Assembly: GCA_963791575.1 (NCBI GenBank)
Contig: CAWBSY010000008.1
Location: 1-64,000 of the forward strand
Direction: 5' to 3'
Origin: JAOAPG01 sp963791575
Lineage (GTDB): Bacteria > Acidobacteriota > Terriglobia > Terriglobales > Acidobacteriaceae
Length of the DNA: 64,000 nt
Shown piece after piece: positions 26,329 to 36,800 of this stretch. Each line of letters starts with the position of its first letter. The stretch's first letter is position 1. Below the pieces are notes generated by a model. The model searched no databases, was not told the DNA's origin, and saw only the letters and a list, made by a program, of their open reading frames with translations. The position numbers were made by a program, and so were the translations under genes.

Positions 26329-27895
26329 TTACTGAGGCAGACCAGTAATCGGATCAAGAATCAGCTTGGACGCTTTGCGCTTGCCGCTGAAGTCGAACAG
26401 ACCATCCAGGGTGCCGGCCTTTTCGTCCGTTGAGCCGTTGCCTAGGCGACCAAGGTTCCAGTTGTCTTCCACAAAGCGAAGAACCGAAGATTGATCGGTA
26501 ATCTGGTGATCCACGTAATTCTGCCGCGCATAAGGCGAGATCACGAGCAGCGGTTGACGCGGGCCATATCCGCAACGTCCCGGGACACCAGCTCCAGGGG
26601 TGACACCGCAAGAGCCTGGGCCAGCAAGCTTGTCATCGGCAGCGCTGGATTGATTCACAATCGGATCCATTGCGTGGTCATACCATCCGTCTGAGTCGTC
26701 ATAAAGAATGACCACTGCCGTGCTCTTCCATTCTGGGCTCGCTTCCAACGTGGTTAATAACAGAAACAACAAATTTCTGCTCGTCGAGGGGATCAGAGTA
26801 GCCTGGGTGTCCATCGTAAGCGCCTTTCGCCTTAAGATAACTGACAGCGGGAAGTTGACCGTTATCCAAGGCGGTGAAGAAGTCGGTTAAGTCGTATTGG
26901 TGACTTGTCAGAGTGTCGGCTGAGGTTCCAATGACGCCAATGTTCGCTGGGCGGACATGGTGCTGGTTAGCAGTCTGAGGGAAGTACAAAAATGGTTCGT
27001 GATGGGAAATATAATCAGCCGTTGTGCCGGCTAGCCCAGTGCTCTGCGATCCGCAAACTGCAACTCCGTTAACGACGGCAGTAGGGGCGAAGCCGCCTTG
27101 GAACCATCCCCAGGTGTACTGTTTACCATTGAGCAGGTCGCCGACGTTCAGGTTGCCATTGTCGATTCTGACATAGGTGCTATTGGGGTGGCAGTCATCG
27201 AGGTACGGACGTGGATCGCCAATAATGGTGGCGTTCGTCGTCGCTCCATTTGCCGTGTTGCCCGCCGGATTTCCACTGATAACAGTGGCGCCAGTGGTGT
27301 AGCCGCTGATCAGGTTTAATGCTCCGACCGAGGAAGGTCCGAACATCGTGCTGAAATGGTTATCGCTCATTGCGAAGTGCTGCGCATAATTCCAGAACGC
27401 AGTGACCGTGTTGCCATCGTAGTATCCCATCACCAGTCCGGTGCCGTGACCATAATCGCAGCTGGAATTGCCGGAACCTGTCGACTCAGGAAACTTGTCC
27501 ATCAGTCCCATATCAAAGGCTGCTTGTTCCGCGCTGTAGCCGTGGTTTTCGTCGCAAGTTACCGCCTGCGAGCGATCGAGACGGAAAGGTTGCGCCGAAT
27601 TCGGATTCTCATCCAGCAGCCCACTGCTCAAAAGATTGTTGACGCGCGGAGAGTTCGGGAGCGCCTGGAAAGTGGGCTCGTTCGGTGGATTCGTAGCATA
27701 CGGATAAGTTGCGAAGTAGTGATCGAAAGAAATGTTTTCTTGGAAGATCACAACCAGGTGCTTGATAGGAGTGGCGGTCGGATAGGTGTCCGCTGGATTC
27801 GGTTGTCTGGCTGCAAACGCATCGCCCATAGAACCTAAAACCAGGCATGCGGACGTCAGCACAGTGGCCGCGCTGCGAAAATGTTTCTGAATCAT
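26329..27895 (-). CDS. Exported phosphoesterase (phospholipase C/acid phosphatase family), one frameshift
   Basis: Two minus-strand frames join into one protein of about 520 residues. The first (27895 to about 26757) has a signal peptide (to DAFA) and the family start IKHLVVIFQENISFDHYFAT, with the catalytic E-N-x-S-F-D-H-Y-F motif. It then reads DENHGYSAEQAAFDMGLMDK and KAKGAYDGHPGYSDPLDEQK. The second frame resumes TLEASPEWKSTAVVILYDDS, DGWYDHAMDP (metal site) and ends TDEKAGTLDGLFDFSGKRK. The break is one base near AACCACG at about 26757. AAGGAGA lies 6 bases before the ATG. It would hydrolyse phosphate esters or phospholipids outside the cytoplasm. Confidence 0.82.
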
Positions 27896-28065
27896 CTAGT
27901 TCTCCTTGATATTTTGCAAGACTCTTAAGCTCATACGAACCTGCCGATGGAAAGCGGCGGCAAAAACGTACACACATGTGTGTAGTTGCAGGCTACCCGC
28001 GCTGTGTTACTGGCTTATGAAAAGGAGATTAAAATTTGCTGCGACAAACAGGCACTCACCAAAAA

Positions 28066-29859
28066 TTAATTTGTCAATGTTGCAACCTTCTTCTGCGGCT
28101 GAAAAGAATGCGCAATTCTTTTCTTCGAAACGCTTGTTGACGGCTCGACGCGGATGGTTCCCATCATCCCACCATCTTCGTGCTGCAGAATGTGACAGTG
28201 ATACGGGAAAGTTCCGACAATACTTGGATCCCGAAAGTCCATCCGCAGCTTGACACTGGGATACTGGGGCGTGAAGCCATCCCAGAAAGCCACGTTCACC
28301 GTGTCGCGAATATAAGGCTCCCTGACTGGTACTCCATGACGCTCCAGGACCAGAAAATGAGTCTGATGAATGTGGAATGCATGCGTCTCTTTTGAGCGAT
28401 TTTCAATTGTCCAATCCTCTACGTCTCCTTGGTGCACGACGACATTGGGAGCAGCGTTGGGATCGAACGCCGCTGGCGTTTTGCCTTCCTCGGTGATGTA
28501 GAAAGTCGTGCTATTCGGATCTTTGGGATCCTTTAATTGTTCAGAAAAATAAAATTTGCGCTCACGAACCGGTTTCGTCTTACTGAGCGGTGGAAGGTCA
28601 GGACTCGGCAACTCGGTCACTATAGTTGCGGGTAATTGTGATAACGGTTCGGGCGCGTCGGCGTCTGTGACGATCTTGGCGACGGGGCGCGGCGGGGTAT
28701 TGTCATCATCGACCGGATTCGTATCGATAGCTGGCGTGCCGCCACTAACGACTACAGGCGCACTGACGTTCGCCGACGGGCCGGTAACGACGGCCTGGGT
28801 CATCAATGTGGCCTGCACGCCTTCGGGTGGTCCATTGATAACGAATTCTGCACGCCCCGCTGGCGGCAAAGCGATATGGCTTTCCCAAACAACATGGTTT
28901 CGAGGGAGGTCGTCTTGATAACCAATTGCGATTCCATCTAGTGCCACCACTCCCAAGAACTGCAGCTTGCCGTCATAACGCACTTTCAAATCTAGATAGG
29001 TGTCGGCGGAAGCATTCAGAACTCGCCAAAACTGGCGTTCCGATGGCTTCATGGCAATGATGGCAGGTGTGTAGGAAGGATAAGGGACAGGAATAAAATT
29101 GATCGAGAGGTCTTTGCCAGGCTTCGTCGGATCAGATTTTGCATTTGCAACGACAGGCATTTGCTGATCGCGCAGGATGAAGACTCTTTCCGGCAAACCA
29201 GCGATTAGCTTATTTGCGCGCTCGATGCCTTCGACAATGAGAGCACCCGAAGCACCGCCGAGCACTTGCGCCTCGCTGAATCCATGCGGATGCGGATGGT
29301 ACCAATACAGCCCAGGTGAAGCAGTCTGCGGAATGCGGAAACGGTATTCGAATGCAGCAGTTGGTGCGATCGATGTATGAACGGTTTCGTCTTGATGACA
29401 CACAGGAGGAATAATTAGCCCGTGAAAGTGCAGGTTCGTTGAAAACGCGGTCATGCTTCCGCCGGCGCAATCATCTTTTTTATGACCCTGATGCTCGCGT
29501 TTTGCAGAGAGTGCTTGAGGCGAGGATGCTGGAGCCAGTTCATTGCTCAGATTCAAGATCAGCAGATCGCCACGATTGACACGCAGAGTTGGCGCTTGTG
29601 CGCCGTCGTCGGAGATATAGCAATAGCGGGTGATTCCATTCGAATCGATGAAACTGCGGAAAGATAAATTGACCCTCAGCACGCCATTTTCACTACGGAG
29701 ATCTTTAGGTGAGGAAACGAGCGACCCGACCTGCCCACGAGGGCATAACTCGGACCCAGAGTTTTGTGAAAAGAGACAAGGCTGAATGAAAATAATGACT
29801 GCGAAAGTAAACAGCAGCAGCCGAAAAGTTTCTTTGATATGAGCTGGATGATTCGACAA
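28066..29859 (-). CDS. Exported multicopper oxidase
   Basis: 597 residues, laccase/CotA-like. An N-terminal hydrophobic signal (FRLLLFTFAVIIFIQPCLFS) is followed by three cupredoxin regions with all four copper motifs: LHFHGL, WYHPHPHGF, HAFHIHQTHF and FPYHCHILQHEDGGMM. The last supplies the type 1 Cys, His and Met. It oxidises organic substrates or metals with oxygen. A 35-residue linker rich in P, D and T (PAIDTNPVDDDNTPPRPVAK) separates domains two and three. It is read towards the phosphoesterase on the same strand, 170 bases apart, and divergently from the two-component system at 30144, which could regulate it. Confidence 0.9.
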   Translation of the reverse strand: MSNHPAHIKETFRLLLFTFAVIIFIQPCLFSQNSGSELCPRGQVGSLVSSPKDLRSENGVLRVNLSFRSFIDSNGITRYCYISDDGAQAPTLRVNRGDLLILNLSNELAPASSPQALSAKREHQGHKKDDCAGGSMTAFSTNLHFHGLIIPPVCHQDETVHTSIAPTAAFEYRFRIPQTASPGLYWYHPHPHGFSEAQVLGGASGALIVEGIERANKLIAGLPERVFILRDQQMPVVANAKSDPTKPGKDLSINFIPVPYPSYTPAIIAMKPSERQFWRVLNASADTYLDLKVRYDGKLQFLGVVALDGIAIGYQDDLPRNHVVWESHIALPPAGRAEFVINGPPEGVQATLMTQAVVTGPSANVSAPVVVSGGTPAIDTNPVDDDNTPPRPVAKIVTDADAPEPLSQLPATIVTELPSPDLPPLSKTKPVRERKFYFSEQLKDPKDPNSTTFYITEEGKTPAAFDPNAAPNVVVHQGDVEDWTIENRSKETHAFHIHQTHFLVLERHGVPVREPYIRDTVNVAFWDGFTPQYPSVKLRMDFRDPSIVGTFPYHCHILQHEDGGMMGTIRVEPSTSVSKKRIAHSFQPQKKVATLTN

Positions 29860-30032
29860 AAGCGAGTTAACCCCGGTGCACGAGCACGGCTATAAGCAGT
29901 GACTGGAAAACCCTAAATTATCAAAACTGGCAGGTTGATATGTAAATGTGAGATGAATTTCTAAATCCGCCAAGGTTCAACTGGCAGCCCCGAAGAAGTG
30001 AGGTCACCGGCGATTGCTTCCACCCACATATC

Positions 30033-30056
30033 AAAGTAGTTATTAAAGTAGTTACT
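30033..30056 (+). promoter_or_regulatory. Tandem 12-base repeat, possible regulator site
   Basis: AAAGTAGTTA occurs at 30033-30042 and again at 30045-30054, a period of 12 bases (units ending TT and CT). It lies in the divergent region between the multicopper oxidase and the kinase/OmpR-type regulator genes, about 90-110 bases before the kinase start. Direct repeats about one helical turn apart are typical of OmpR/PhoB-type sites. The site assignment is inference. Confidence 0.4.
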
Positions 30057-30130
30057 ATAGGCGGTCTCCGGCGCAGACACCGATTCCTAGGAGCAAAGGC
30101 GAGCCTGTCCTATGGCCGATGCCCTTGCGC

Positions 30131-30136
30131 TAGAAT
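30131..30136 (+). promoter_or_regulatory. -10 element close to kinase start
   Basis: TAGAAT ends 7 bases before ATG 30144, and no ribosome site lies between. If used, transcription would begin at or next to the ATG, giving a leaderless message. No good -35 is seen. Confidence 0.35.
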
Positions 30137-30143
30137 CACTTTC

Positions 30144-31046
30144 ATGCGGATTACCAGCCGGCGCACCGCGATTTACACTTTCCTTTCGGTGGGAGTGATT
30201 CTGGCTGCGTTGGCGGTCGCTGTGGGATTTGGATGGATCATCCTCAACTGGCGCCAGGATGTGAAGGTTGTTCTCGGAATTATTTTTTTCGGGGGCATTG
30301 CTGCCGGCTTGATCGTGAATACCAGTTTTCTGATTCGCGAGATTCGGCGCAACGAACAGCACGACAGCTTCATAAATGCGGTCACTCACGAGCTCAAGAC
30401 TCCAATTGCTTCCATCCGTTTGTATCTTCAGACTTTGCAGCGCCGCGATGTTGACGAAGCCAAGCGCAAGGAATTTTACGGCCTCATGCTGGACGATACC
30501 GAACGTCTGCTGCGCACGGTGGAACAGGTTCTGAAGGCGGGACAATCCGGGGTAAAACGGGCCGTCCGCCGTGCTCCGCTGGACTTTGCGGAATTGGTTC
30601 GCGAGTGCGTCGACGGGGCACGCATCAGTCATCATCTTCAACCGGAGGCGATGCGCTATGAATTGATTGCGCGAAATGGAGACTCGAAGGTAAACGGCGA
30701 CTCGGAGGAGTTGCGCACGGCGGTTTCAAATGTTCTCGATAATGCGATTAAGTATTCGGGAGAAAAAATCGATGTGTTGGTGCGCCTCGACGCGCCGGAT
30801 GGCAACTACATCAAGCTGAGCGTGCAGGATCATGGTGTAGGTATTCCAGACACGGAACTAAAACGGGTCTTTAAGCGTTTTTATCGCGTGCCGATGCGTT
30901 CGCTGGCGCATGTGAAAGGGACGGGACTGGGCTTATTTATCGTGCGCGCGATTGCCAAGAAGCACGGTGGACGTGTGTCCGCTCAGAGCGCGGGCGAGGG
31001 ACATGGCACAACCATCGTTTTGGAATTGCCGCGGAGCGCGACGTGA
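30144..31046 (+). CDS. Sensor histidine kinase
   Basis: 300 residues: two transmembrane helices (about 12-35 and 41-63) with almost no periplasmic loop, then HisKA with the phosphoacceptor H82 in FINAVTHELKTPIAS. A HATPase domain follows: N box SNVLDNAIKYSGEK, G1 DHGVGIPDTEL, F box FKRFYRV and G2 GTGLGLFIVRAIAKKHGG. The tiny loop suggests it senses the membrane or a partner protein. The stop overlaps the start of the regulator by 4 bases, so the two form one operon. It is read divergently from the multicopper oxidase. Confidence 0.9.
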   Translation: MRITSRRTAIYTFLSVGVILAALAVAVGFGWIILNWRQDVKVVLGIIFFGGIAAGLIVNTSFLIREIRRNEQHDSFINAVTHELKTPIASIRLYLQTLQRRDVDEAKRKEFYGLMLDDTERLLRTVEQVLKAGQSGVKRAVRRAPLDFAELVRECVDGARISHHLQPEAMRYELIARNGDSKVNGDSEELRTAVSNVLDNAIKYSGEKIDVLVRLDAPDGNYIKLSVQDHGVGIPDTELKRVFKRFYRVPMRSLAHVKGTGLGLFIVRAIAKKHGGRVSAQSAGEGHGTTIVLELPRSAT

Positions 31047-31905
31047 GCCGGATATTAGTTGTCGAAGACGAAGTCCATCTCGCACAGGGGCTCTGCTTCA
31101 ACCTTGAGGCAGAAGGTCATTCGGTACAGGTAGTGGGTGACGGTGAGAGTGCGCTGGATTTGCTGTTAGGGAACCACAAAGGAAAGCGCGAAAGCGAAGC
31201 TCGAAAAAACGAAGAGCAGACGAACAAAAAACAAGAAGAGGGAAGCGCGGGGCTGCAATCATTTGACGCGATGGTACTCGACGTCATGCTTCCGGGCATT
31301 GACGGATTCTCAGTTGCCGCCGAACTGCGAGCTGCAAAGCAATTCATCCCAGTACTCATGCTGACGGCGCGTGGCCGACCTGAGGATGTGCTGAAGGGAT
31401 TTGCGTCGGGCGCAGACGACTATCTTCCGAAGCCGTTCGAATTGGCTATTTTGCTGGCGAGGCTACAGGGGTTGCTTAGGCGGCATGAGTGGATGGCGCA
31501 AAGTCAGGCTTCTCCGACAATAGATGCGACTCGTGTGAACGGGCCGAGTGCGTCAACATCCGGACCTGGGCTTACGGAAATTACTGAATATTCGGTGTAC
31601 TCGTTCGCGGGGCGGACTATTGACTTTGGGAAGCTCGAGTTGCGGGTCAAAGAAAACACGATCCAGCTCACTTTGATGGAGGCTGAGTTATTGCGTCATT
31701 TGATTCGCAATGTGGGCAGGCCGGTGTCGCGCAAATCGATTCTGGAGGAAGTCTGGGATCTGCGTGAAGATACTGATACACGCGCGATCGACAACTTCAT
31801 CGTAAGGTTGCGTCGGTATATCGAAGATAATCCGTCAAAGCCGGAGCATTGCTGACGGTTCGCGGAGTGGGATACCGGTTTTTGGCAGAGCCGGAGAAGA
31901 GCTGA
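31043..31905 (+). CDS. OmpR/PhoB-family response regulator with a charged receiver insertion (frameshift near 31850)
   Basis: The receiver domain has acidic E8-D9, phosphoacceptor D80 in MVLDVMLPGIDGF, T in MLTARG and K in YLPKPFEL. A winged-helix domain carries LTLMEAELLRHLIRNVGRPV and DNFIVRLRRYIEDNPSKPE. The frame then stops at 31855, while the next frame carries the missing last wing, LLTVRGVGYRFLAEPEKS, to a stop at 31903; one base is lost or gained at about 31850. Residues about 43-69 (NHKGKRESEARKNEEQTNKK and on) are an extra highly charged segment between helix 2 and strand 3, so D80 sits far later than the usual D53. GTG start overlaps the kinase stop. Confidence 0.85.
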
Positions 31906-32104
31906 GAATGTGAGGAGAGAGAAGATAAAGGTCGGGTCAGTTAGGCAGCGGGGCCCCACCCAGAGTAGCTGTTACACTCACTTAATTTGTCCTAATGGAA
32001 TGATCGGGGTTTGCGCGACGAGTGTCCCTATAAGCAGTGGCGCTGAAGCGCGCCAAGGTTCACGGCCAATCGGTTGGATTGAGATCCCGATCTGAGTGGG
32101 TAGA

Positions 32105-32890
32105 TTACCACGCGTGATAGTACCCGTCTTTGCGTGCCACCTCCACTTTTATTCCGAACACTTTTCCTAACCGCTCCTTTGTCAAAATTTCTTCCTTCTT
32201 GCCGTCGGCCATCAGCTTTCCATTCGACATCAGCACTACTCGGCTGATCTCTGGAACGATATCGCCGAGATCATGCGTAACCAGAATAATTCCAACGCCA
32301 GACTTTGCCAGCAAGCTCATCGCCTGGCGCAAGCTGTGTCGGGCGAATACGTCGAGAGAATTGCTTGGTTCGTCAAAGAGCAATGCTTTGGGCTGATGTA
32401 CCAGAGCTCGGGCGATTAGGATGCGCCGCGCTTCGCCAGAAGACATTTCCTGTACTGCTCTCCCTGCCAGATGTGCTATTTGCAATTGATCGAGTGTCGC
32501 CGCCGCCAACCTACGCTGCGCGGGTTCAACAACATGATTTGGAAAGACATTTGTACTGCTGAAGAATCCAGAGAGAACCACATCAAGGCCTGAGGCATCT
32601 CCAGTGCATTCCGACATGAGGTCGTTAGATACGATGCCTAGCATCGTGCGCAGCTCGAATACATTCCAGCGGTCATTACCGAGAATCTTGATGGAAGATT
32701 CTTTCTGATTTACTGGATAGCATTCGCGCGTAATGGTCTTGATCAGAGTGGATTTTCCGCAGCCGTTTGGGCCAAGAATGGCGACATGCTCCTCGCGGTC
32801 GATGCGCAGACTAAGATTGTCGAGCACAGGTTTGCTGCCTCGCATAACTCGGATGTTTTGCAAATGGATAAGGGGTGGGTTTGTGGGCAT
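32105..32890 (-). CDS. Stand-alone ABC transporter ATP-binding protein
   Basis: About 261 residues from ATG 32890. Walker A ILGPNGCGKSTLIKT, Q-loop region LGIVSNDLM, signature MSSGEARRILIARAL (variant of LSGGQ), Walker B ALLFDEPSNSLD and switch His in LVTHDLGDI are all present. No permease gene is adjacent. The architecture resembles ModF/YfmF-like single ATPases, and its partner or substrate is unknown. An in-frame TTG at 32953 would extend it, but adds no recognisable sequence. It is divergent from the exported protein at 33001. Confidence 0.85.
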   Translation of the reverse strand: MPTNPPLIHLQNIRVMRGSKPVLDNLSLRIDREEHVAILGPNGCGKSTLIKTITRECYPVNQKESSIKILGNDRWNVFELRTMLGIVSNDLMSECTGDASGLDVVLSGFFSSTNVFPNHVVEPAQRRLAAATLDQLQIAHLAGRAVQEMSSGEARRILIARALVHQPKALLFDEPSNSLDVFARHSLRQAMSLLAKSGVGIILVTHDLGDIVPEISRVVLMSNGKLMADGKKEEILTKERLGKVFGIKVEVARKDGYYHAW

Positions 32891-32988
32891 TCTTATTGGA
32901 AGTTTAGACGAGACCAGGATTTCGAGACGGGTGCGACGGCCTCCGTCACTCAAACGAAATTTGACAAATTCTTGACCCTAAATAGCAC

Positions 32989-32994
32989 TATAAT
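32989..32994 (+). promoter_or_regulatory. Consensus -10 box directly before a GTG start
   Basis: A perfect TATAAT lies 6 bases upstream of GTG 33001. Upstream TTGACA (32961) and TTGACC (32972) are spaced 22 and 11 bases from it, not the usual 17. Transcription would start at about 33000-33002, which predicts a leaderless mRNA for the gene at 33001. Confidence 0.5.
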
Positions 32995-33000
32995 TTTCTC

Positions 33001-33735
33001 GTGTGGCGCTTATCTATCAGTGCAGCTTTAGTGGTGGTGTTGCTGCTGTCGCCAACTTTCGCGCAGCGGGGTGGCGGGCACGCAGCTGGCGGACATGCCG
33101 GGATCTCGATGGGTGGGCATGGATTCGCAGGCGGTGGACATATGGGACACGGCCCTACGATGGCGATGGCCGGCCGGGGACGCGGCTTCGGTGCTTTTCG
33201 GGCGAACGGCATCAGTTTCGGCGCCCGTTCCGGACGCCCTTTTTCCCGCGAGCGTTTTCACGATGGTTTCCGTCATCGCTTCAGAGGATATCCTTGGGCT
33301 TACGGATTCTATGTTGATCCTTGGCTTTATGGCGATTACGGGGATTCTTACGATTATCAAACCTCTAATTATCAACCTTCCTACGATTACGCCGCCAGCT
33401 CCAACGACCAGAGTAGCCTGCTTCTACAGGACGAGATAGATCGACTGCATGACGAAGTCTCTCGTTTGCGGGATGAACGGGATTCTCGAGACTCACAAAG
33501 CTCTCAAGAGAGAACAGCTTCACAATTACCGCGAAAAGCCGAGATCCACGCGGACACCGTTTTGATCTTCCGAGACAAACATACGCAGGAAGTGCAGAAC
33601 TATGCCATTGTCGGGAAAACGATTTGGGTGTTCAACGAACGACGAGCGACCAAAATTCCGTTGGCCGATTTAGATCTTCCAGCCACGACCAAGGCAAATG
33701 ATGATCGCGGCATTGACTTCAAGGTGCCAGGATAA
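33001..33735 (+). CDS. Exported Gly/His-rich protein with coiled coil, unknown function
   Basis: 244 residues. A signal peptide (RLSISAALVVVLLLSPTFAQ) is followed by a Gly/His/Met-rich segment (about 22-60) and an aromatic Tyr-rich segment (YGDYGDSYDYQTSNYQPSYD). A coiled coil (QDEIDRLHDEVSRLRDERDS) and a small C-terminal beta domain complete it (AEIHADTVLIFRDKHTQEVQ, then YAIVGKTIWVFNERRATKIP). I recall this C-terminal pattern as recurring in Acidobacteria exported proteins, without a known role. The His/Met-rich part could bind metal. GTG 33001 has no ribosome site and sits 6 bases from a TATAAT. Confidence 0.7.
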   Translation: MWRLSISAALVVVLLLSPTFAQRGGGHAAGGHAGISMGGHGFAGGGHMGHGPTMAMAGRGRGFGAFRANGISFGARSGRPFSRERFHDGFRHRFRGYPWAYGFYVDPWLYGDYGDSYDYQTSNYQPSYDYAASSNDQSSLLLQDEIDRLHDEVSRLRDERDSRDSQSSQERTASQLPRKAEIHADTVLIFRDKHTQEVQNYAIVGKTIWVFNERRATKIPLADLDLPATTKANDDRGIDFKVPG

Positions 33736-33820
33736 CCGCTTATCTGCTGTGGATAATTCTTCCTCATACGGCCTGCCTTTCCCGTTAGAATGAGCCAACA
33801 TAAAATCAAATAGAGTCCTA

Positions 33821-36800
33821 ATGTCTCAATTCGTTCACCTTCATCTACATACTGACTATTCGATGCTCGACGGCGCTTGCGACGTGGAGAAGCTTTGCAA
33901 CCGCGTAAAAGAGTTGGGCATGCCCGCGGTTGCCATGACTGATCATGGCAATATTTTTGGAGCGGTTCATTTTGTGAATGCCGCCAAAGCTGCCGGCGTA
34001 AAGCCGATTATTGGCTGCGAGCTTTACGTTTGCAAAAAAGATGATCACCGGATCGAACGCACTCCTCCCGACGGCGATACCTACAATCATTTACTGGTGC
34101 TCGCCGAAAACGAAGAAGGCTATCGCAACCTCGCCGCGATCACTTCGGAAGCTTCCTTGCATGGTTTTTATTACAAGCCACGGGTAAGCAAGAAATTTCT
34201 CAGCGGAACATTCCAAGGGATTGATCGGGCTCTCCGGCTGTTTAAAAGGCGAAGTCGCTGAGTTTTTGATGGAAGAGAAGTACGATGCGGCACGGAATGC
34301 AGCTGCAACCTACACCGATATTTTTGGCAAAGAGAATTTCTTCCTAGAGATTCAGGACCAAGGCCTGGAGCAGGAGCACCGGATTCATCCTGGCCTGTTT
34401 CGCCTAGAGAAAGATCTCGGTCTCCCGCTGGTCGCGACCAATGACAGCCATTATCTCTGTGAAGACGACGCTCATGCGCAGGATGTAATGCTATGTATTC
34501 AGACCGGAAAGTCTATTCAGGATACGAATCGGCTGAAGTTTCACGGTACGGACTTTTTCGTCAAGAATCATGACGAGATGTACCGCGTGTTCAAGGATTC
34601 GCCCGAAGTGCTCACGCGGACGTTAGGTATTGCTGAGCGCTGCAATATGCGGTTGGAGAAGGTTAGTAATCCGTTTCCTCGTTTCGATGTGCCCGACGGA
34701 TACACGATAGACAGTTATTTTGAACATGTCTCCCGCGAAGGTTTTGCAAGAAGGTTGGAAGTTCTTCGCGAGCTCAACAATCAGGGAAAGCTGAAACATA
34801 GCCTCGCGGAATACGAGCAGCGATTTGCGCGAGAAATCGCAATCATCCAACAGATGAAGTTTTCTGGATATTTCCTGATTGTTTGGGACTTTATCCGCTA
34901 TGCACGAGAACACAGTATTCCAGTTGGTCCGGGCCGCGGATCCGCGGCCGGATCATTGGTTTCATATGCGCTGGCAATCACCGATATTGATCCGTTACAG
35001 CACGAGTTACTCTTTGAACGATTCCTCAATCCCGAACGTATTTCAATGCCGGATATCGATATTGATTTCTGCATGAATCGGCGAGGAGAGGTCATCGATT
35101 ATGTGACGCGCAAATACGGGCGCGAGAACGTGGCGCAGATCATTACATTTGGAACCATGGCGGCAAAGGCAGCGATCAAAGATGTTGGCCGCGCGATGGA
35201 TATTCCGTATGCGGATGTGGACCGCATCGCCAAGATGGTGCCAACGACTCTGAACATCAAGCTGGAGCAGGCCATCAAGGATTCCCCTGCGCTGCAACAG
35301 GCCTACGACAACGAGCCGCAAGTGCGGCAACTGTTCGATACAGCGCTGAAATTGGAAGGGTTGGTGCGGAACGCCGGTGTTCATGCGGCAGGCGTCGTCA
35401 TCTCGCCGCGTCCCCTTACAGAGTTAGTTCCGCTACACCGGACCAAGAACAACGAAATCGTTACTGCCTTTGACATGGTGGCCATCGAGAAGATGGGCTT
35501 GTTGAAGATGGATTTTCTGGGACTGACGACACTAACCATTCTCGATGATGCGTTGAAGCTGATTTTGCAAACGCGCGGAGAGACGATTGAGCTAGAAAAG
35601 ATCGGACTCGAAGACCCGGAGACTTATCAAAAAGTTTTTCATAGCGGACTTACCTCCGGCGTGTTTCAGTTTGAATCCCATGGGATGCGCGATGTTCTTA
35701 GACGTTATAAACCAGATTCAATTGAAGGCTTAACTGCTCTGAACGCGCTCTATCGTCCGGGTCCGATTCAGGGCGGGATGATCGATGACTTTATTGATCG
35801 CAAGCATGGGCGCAAAAAGATCGAATACGAACTGCCAGAATTGAAAGAAGTTCTCGAAGAGACGCTGGGCGTCATCGTCTATCAAGAACAGGTTATGCAG
35901 ATCGCCAACAAACTGGCGGGCTATTCGCTAGGTGAAGCCGATCTTCTCCGTCGCGCCATGGGTAAGAAAAATGCCGAGGAGATGGCGAAGCAGCGCGAAC
36001 GATTTGTCGATGGCGCAGTCAAGAGCGGCCATCCCGGAAAGAAAGTCGAGAAGATTTTCGACTTGATGGCGCAGTTTGCGGGTTACGGCTTCAACAAATC
36101 GCACTCTGCCGCCTACGCATTGCTCGCATACCACACCGCGTATTTAAAGACTCGTTATCCGGTTGAGTTTATGGCCGCGCTGCTGACTTCGGTTACCGGA
36201 AATACGGATGACGTTGTGAAGTACATCAACGAGTGCCGCGAGATGGGGATTGCGGTCGAACCGCCGGATATCAATGTTAGCGACGCTAACTTCACTCCGC
36301 ATGGTGCGGCGATTCGTTTTGGATTGGCAGCAGTTAAGAACGTAGGTCATAACGCGATCGACTCGATTGTTGCGGGACGCAAGAAGCTTGGCAGCTACAA
36401 ATCCATTTACGAGTTTTGCGAAAATGTCGAGCTGCGCCTTCTCAACAAGCGTGTGCTCGAGTCTCTGATTAAGAGTGGCGCCATGGATTCTCTAGGCCGC
36501 CGCGCTCAATTGATGGCGGTTCTCGATAAAGCGATGGAGCATGCGCAAAAAGCGCAGCGCGATGCAGAGTCTGGGCAGCACGGACTATTCGGCATCTTCC
36601 AGCAGGAAGAAGTTCACTCGCCAGACCGAGAAACTGCCGGAAATCCCCGACTGGGACGAGCACACCCGGCTTGCTGCGGAAAAAGAAATTCTTGGGTTCT
36701 TTATCACTGGGCATCCGCTCGATAAGTACAGCGACAAGTTACAAGACTTGCGCGCTTTGAGCACAACCGAAATCTGCGCAATGAAGTCGTCAACCGGTAA

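Noticed and set aside
29890..32035. Shared string CTATAAGCAGTG at about 29891 and 32027
   Set aside because: A 12-base match flanking the two-component genes could be a repeat, but flanking bases differ and no repeat boundaries are visible; likely chance.
31910..32095. Plus-strand 61-codon ORF after the response regulator
   Set aside because: No ribosome site, no family resemblance, and unusual composition; the region looks like plain spacer.
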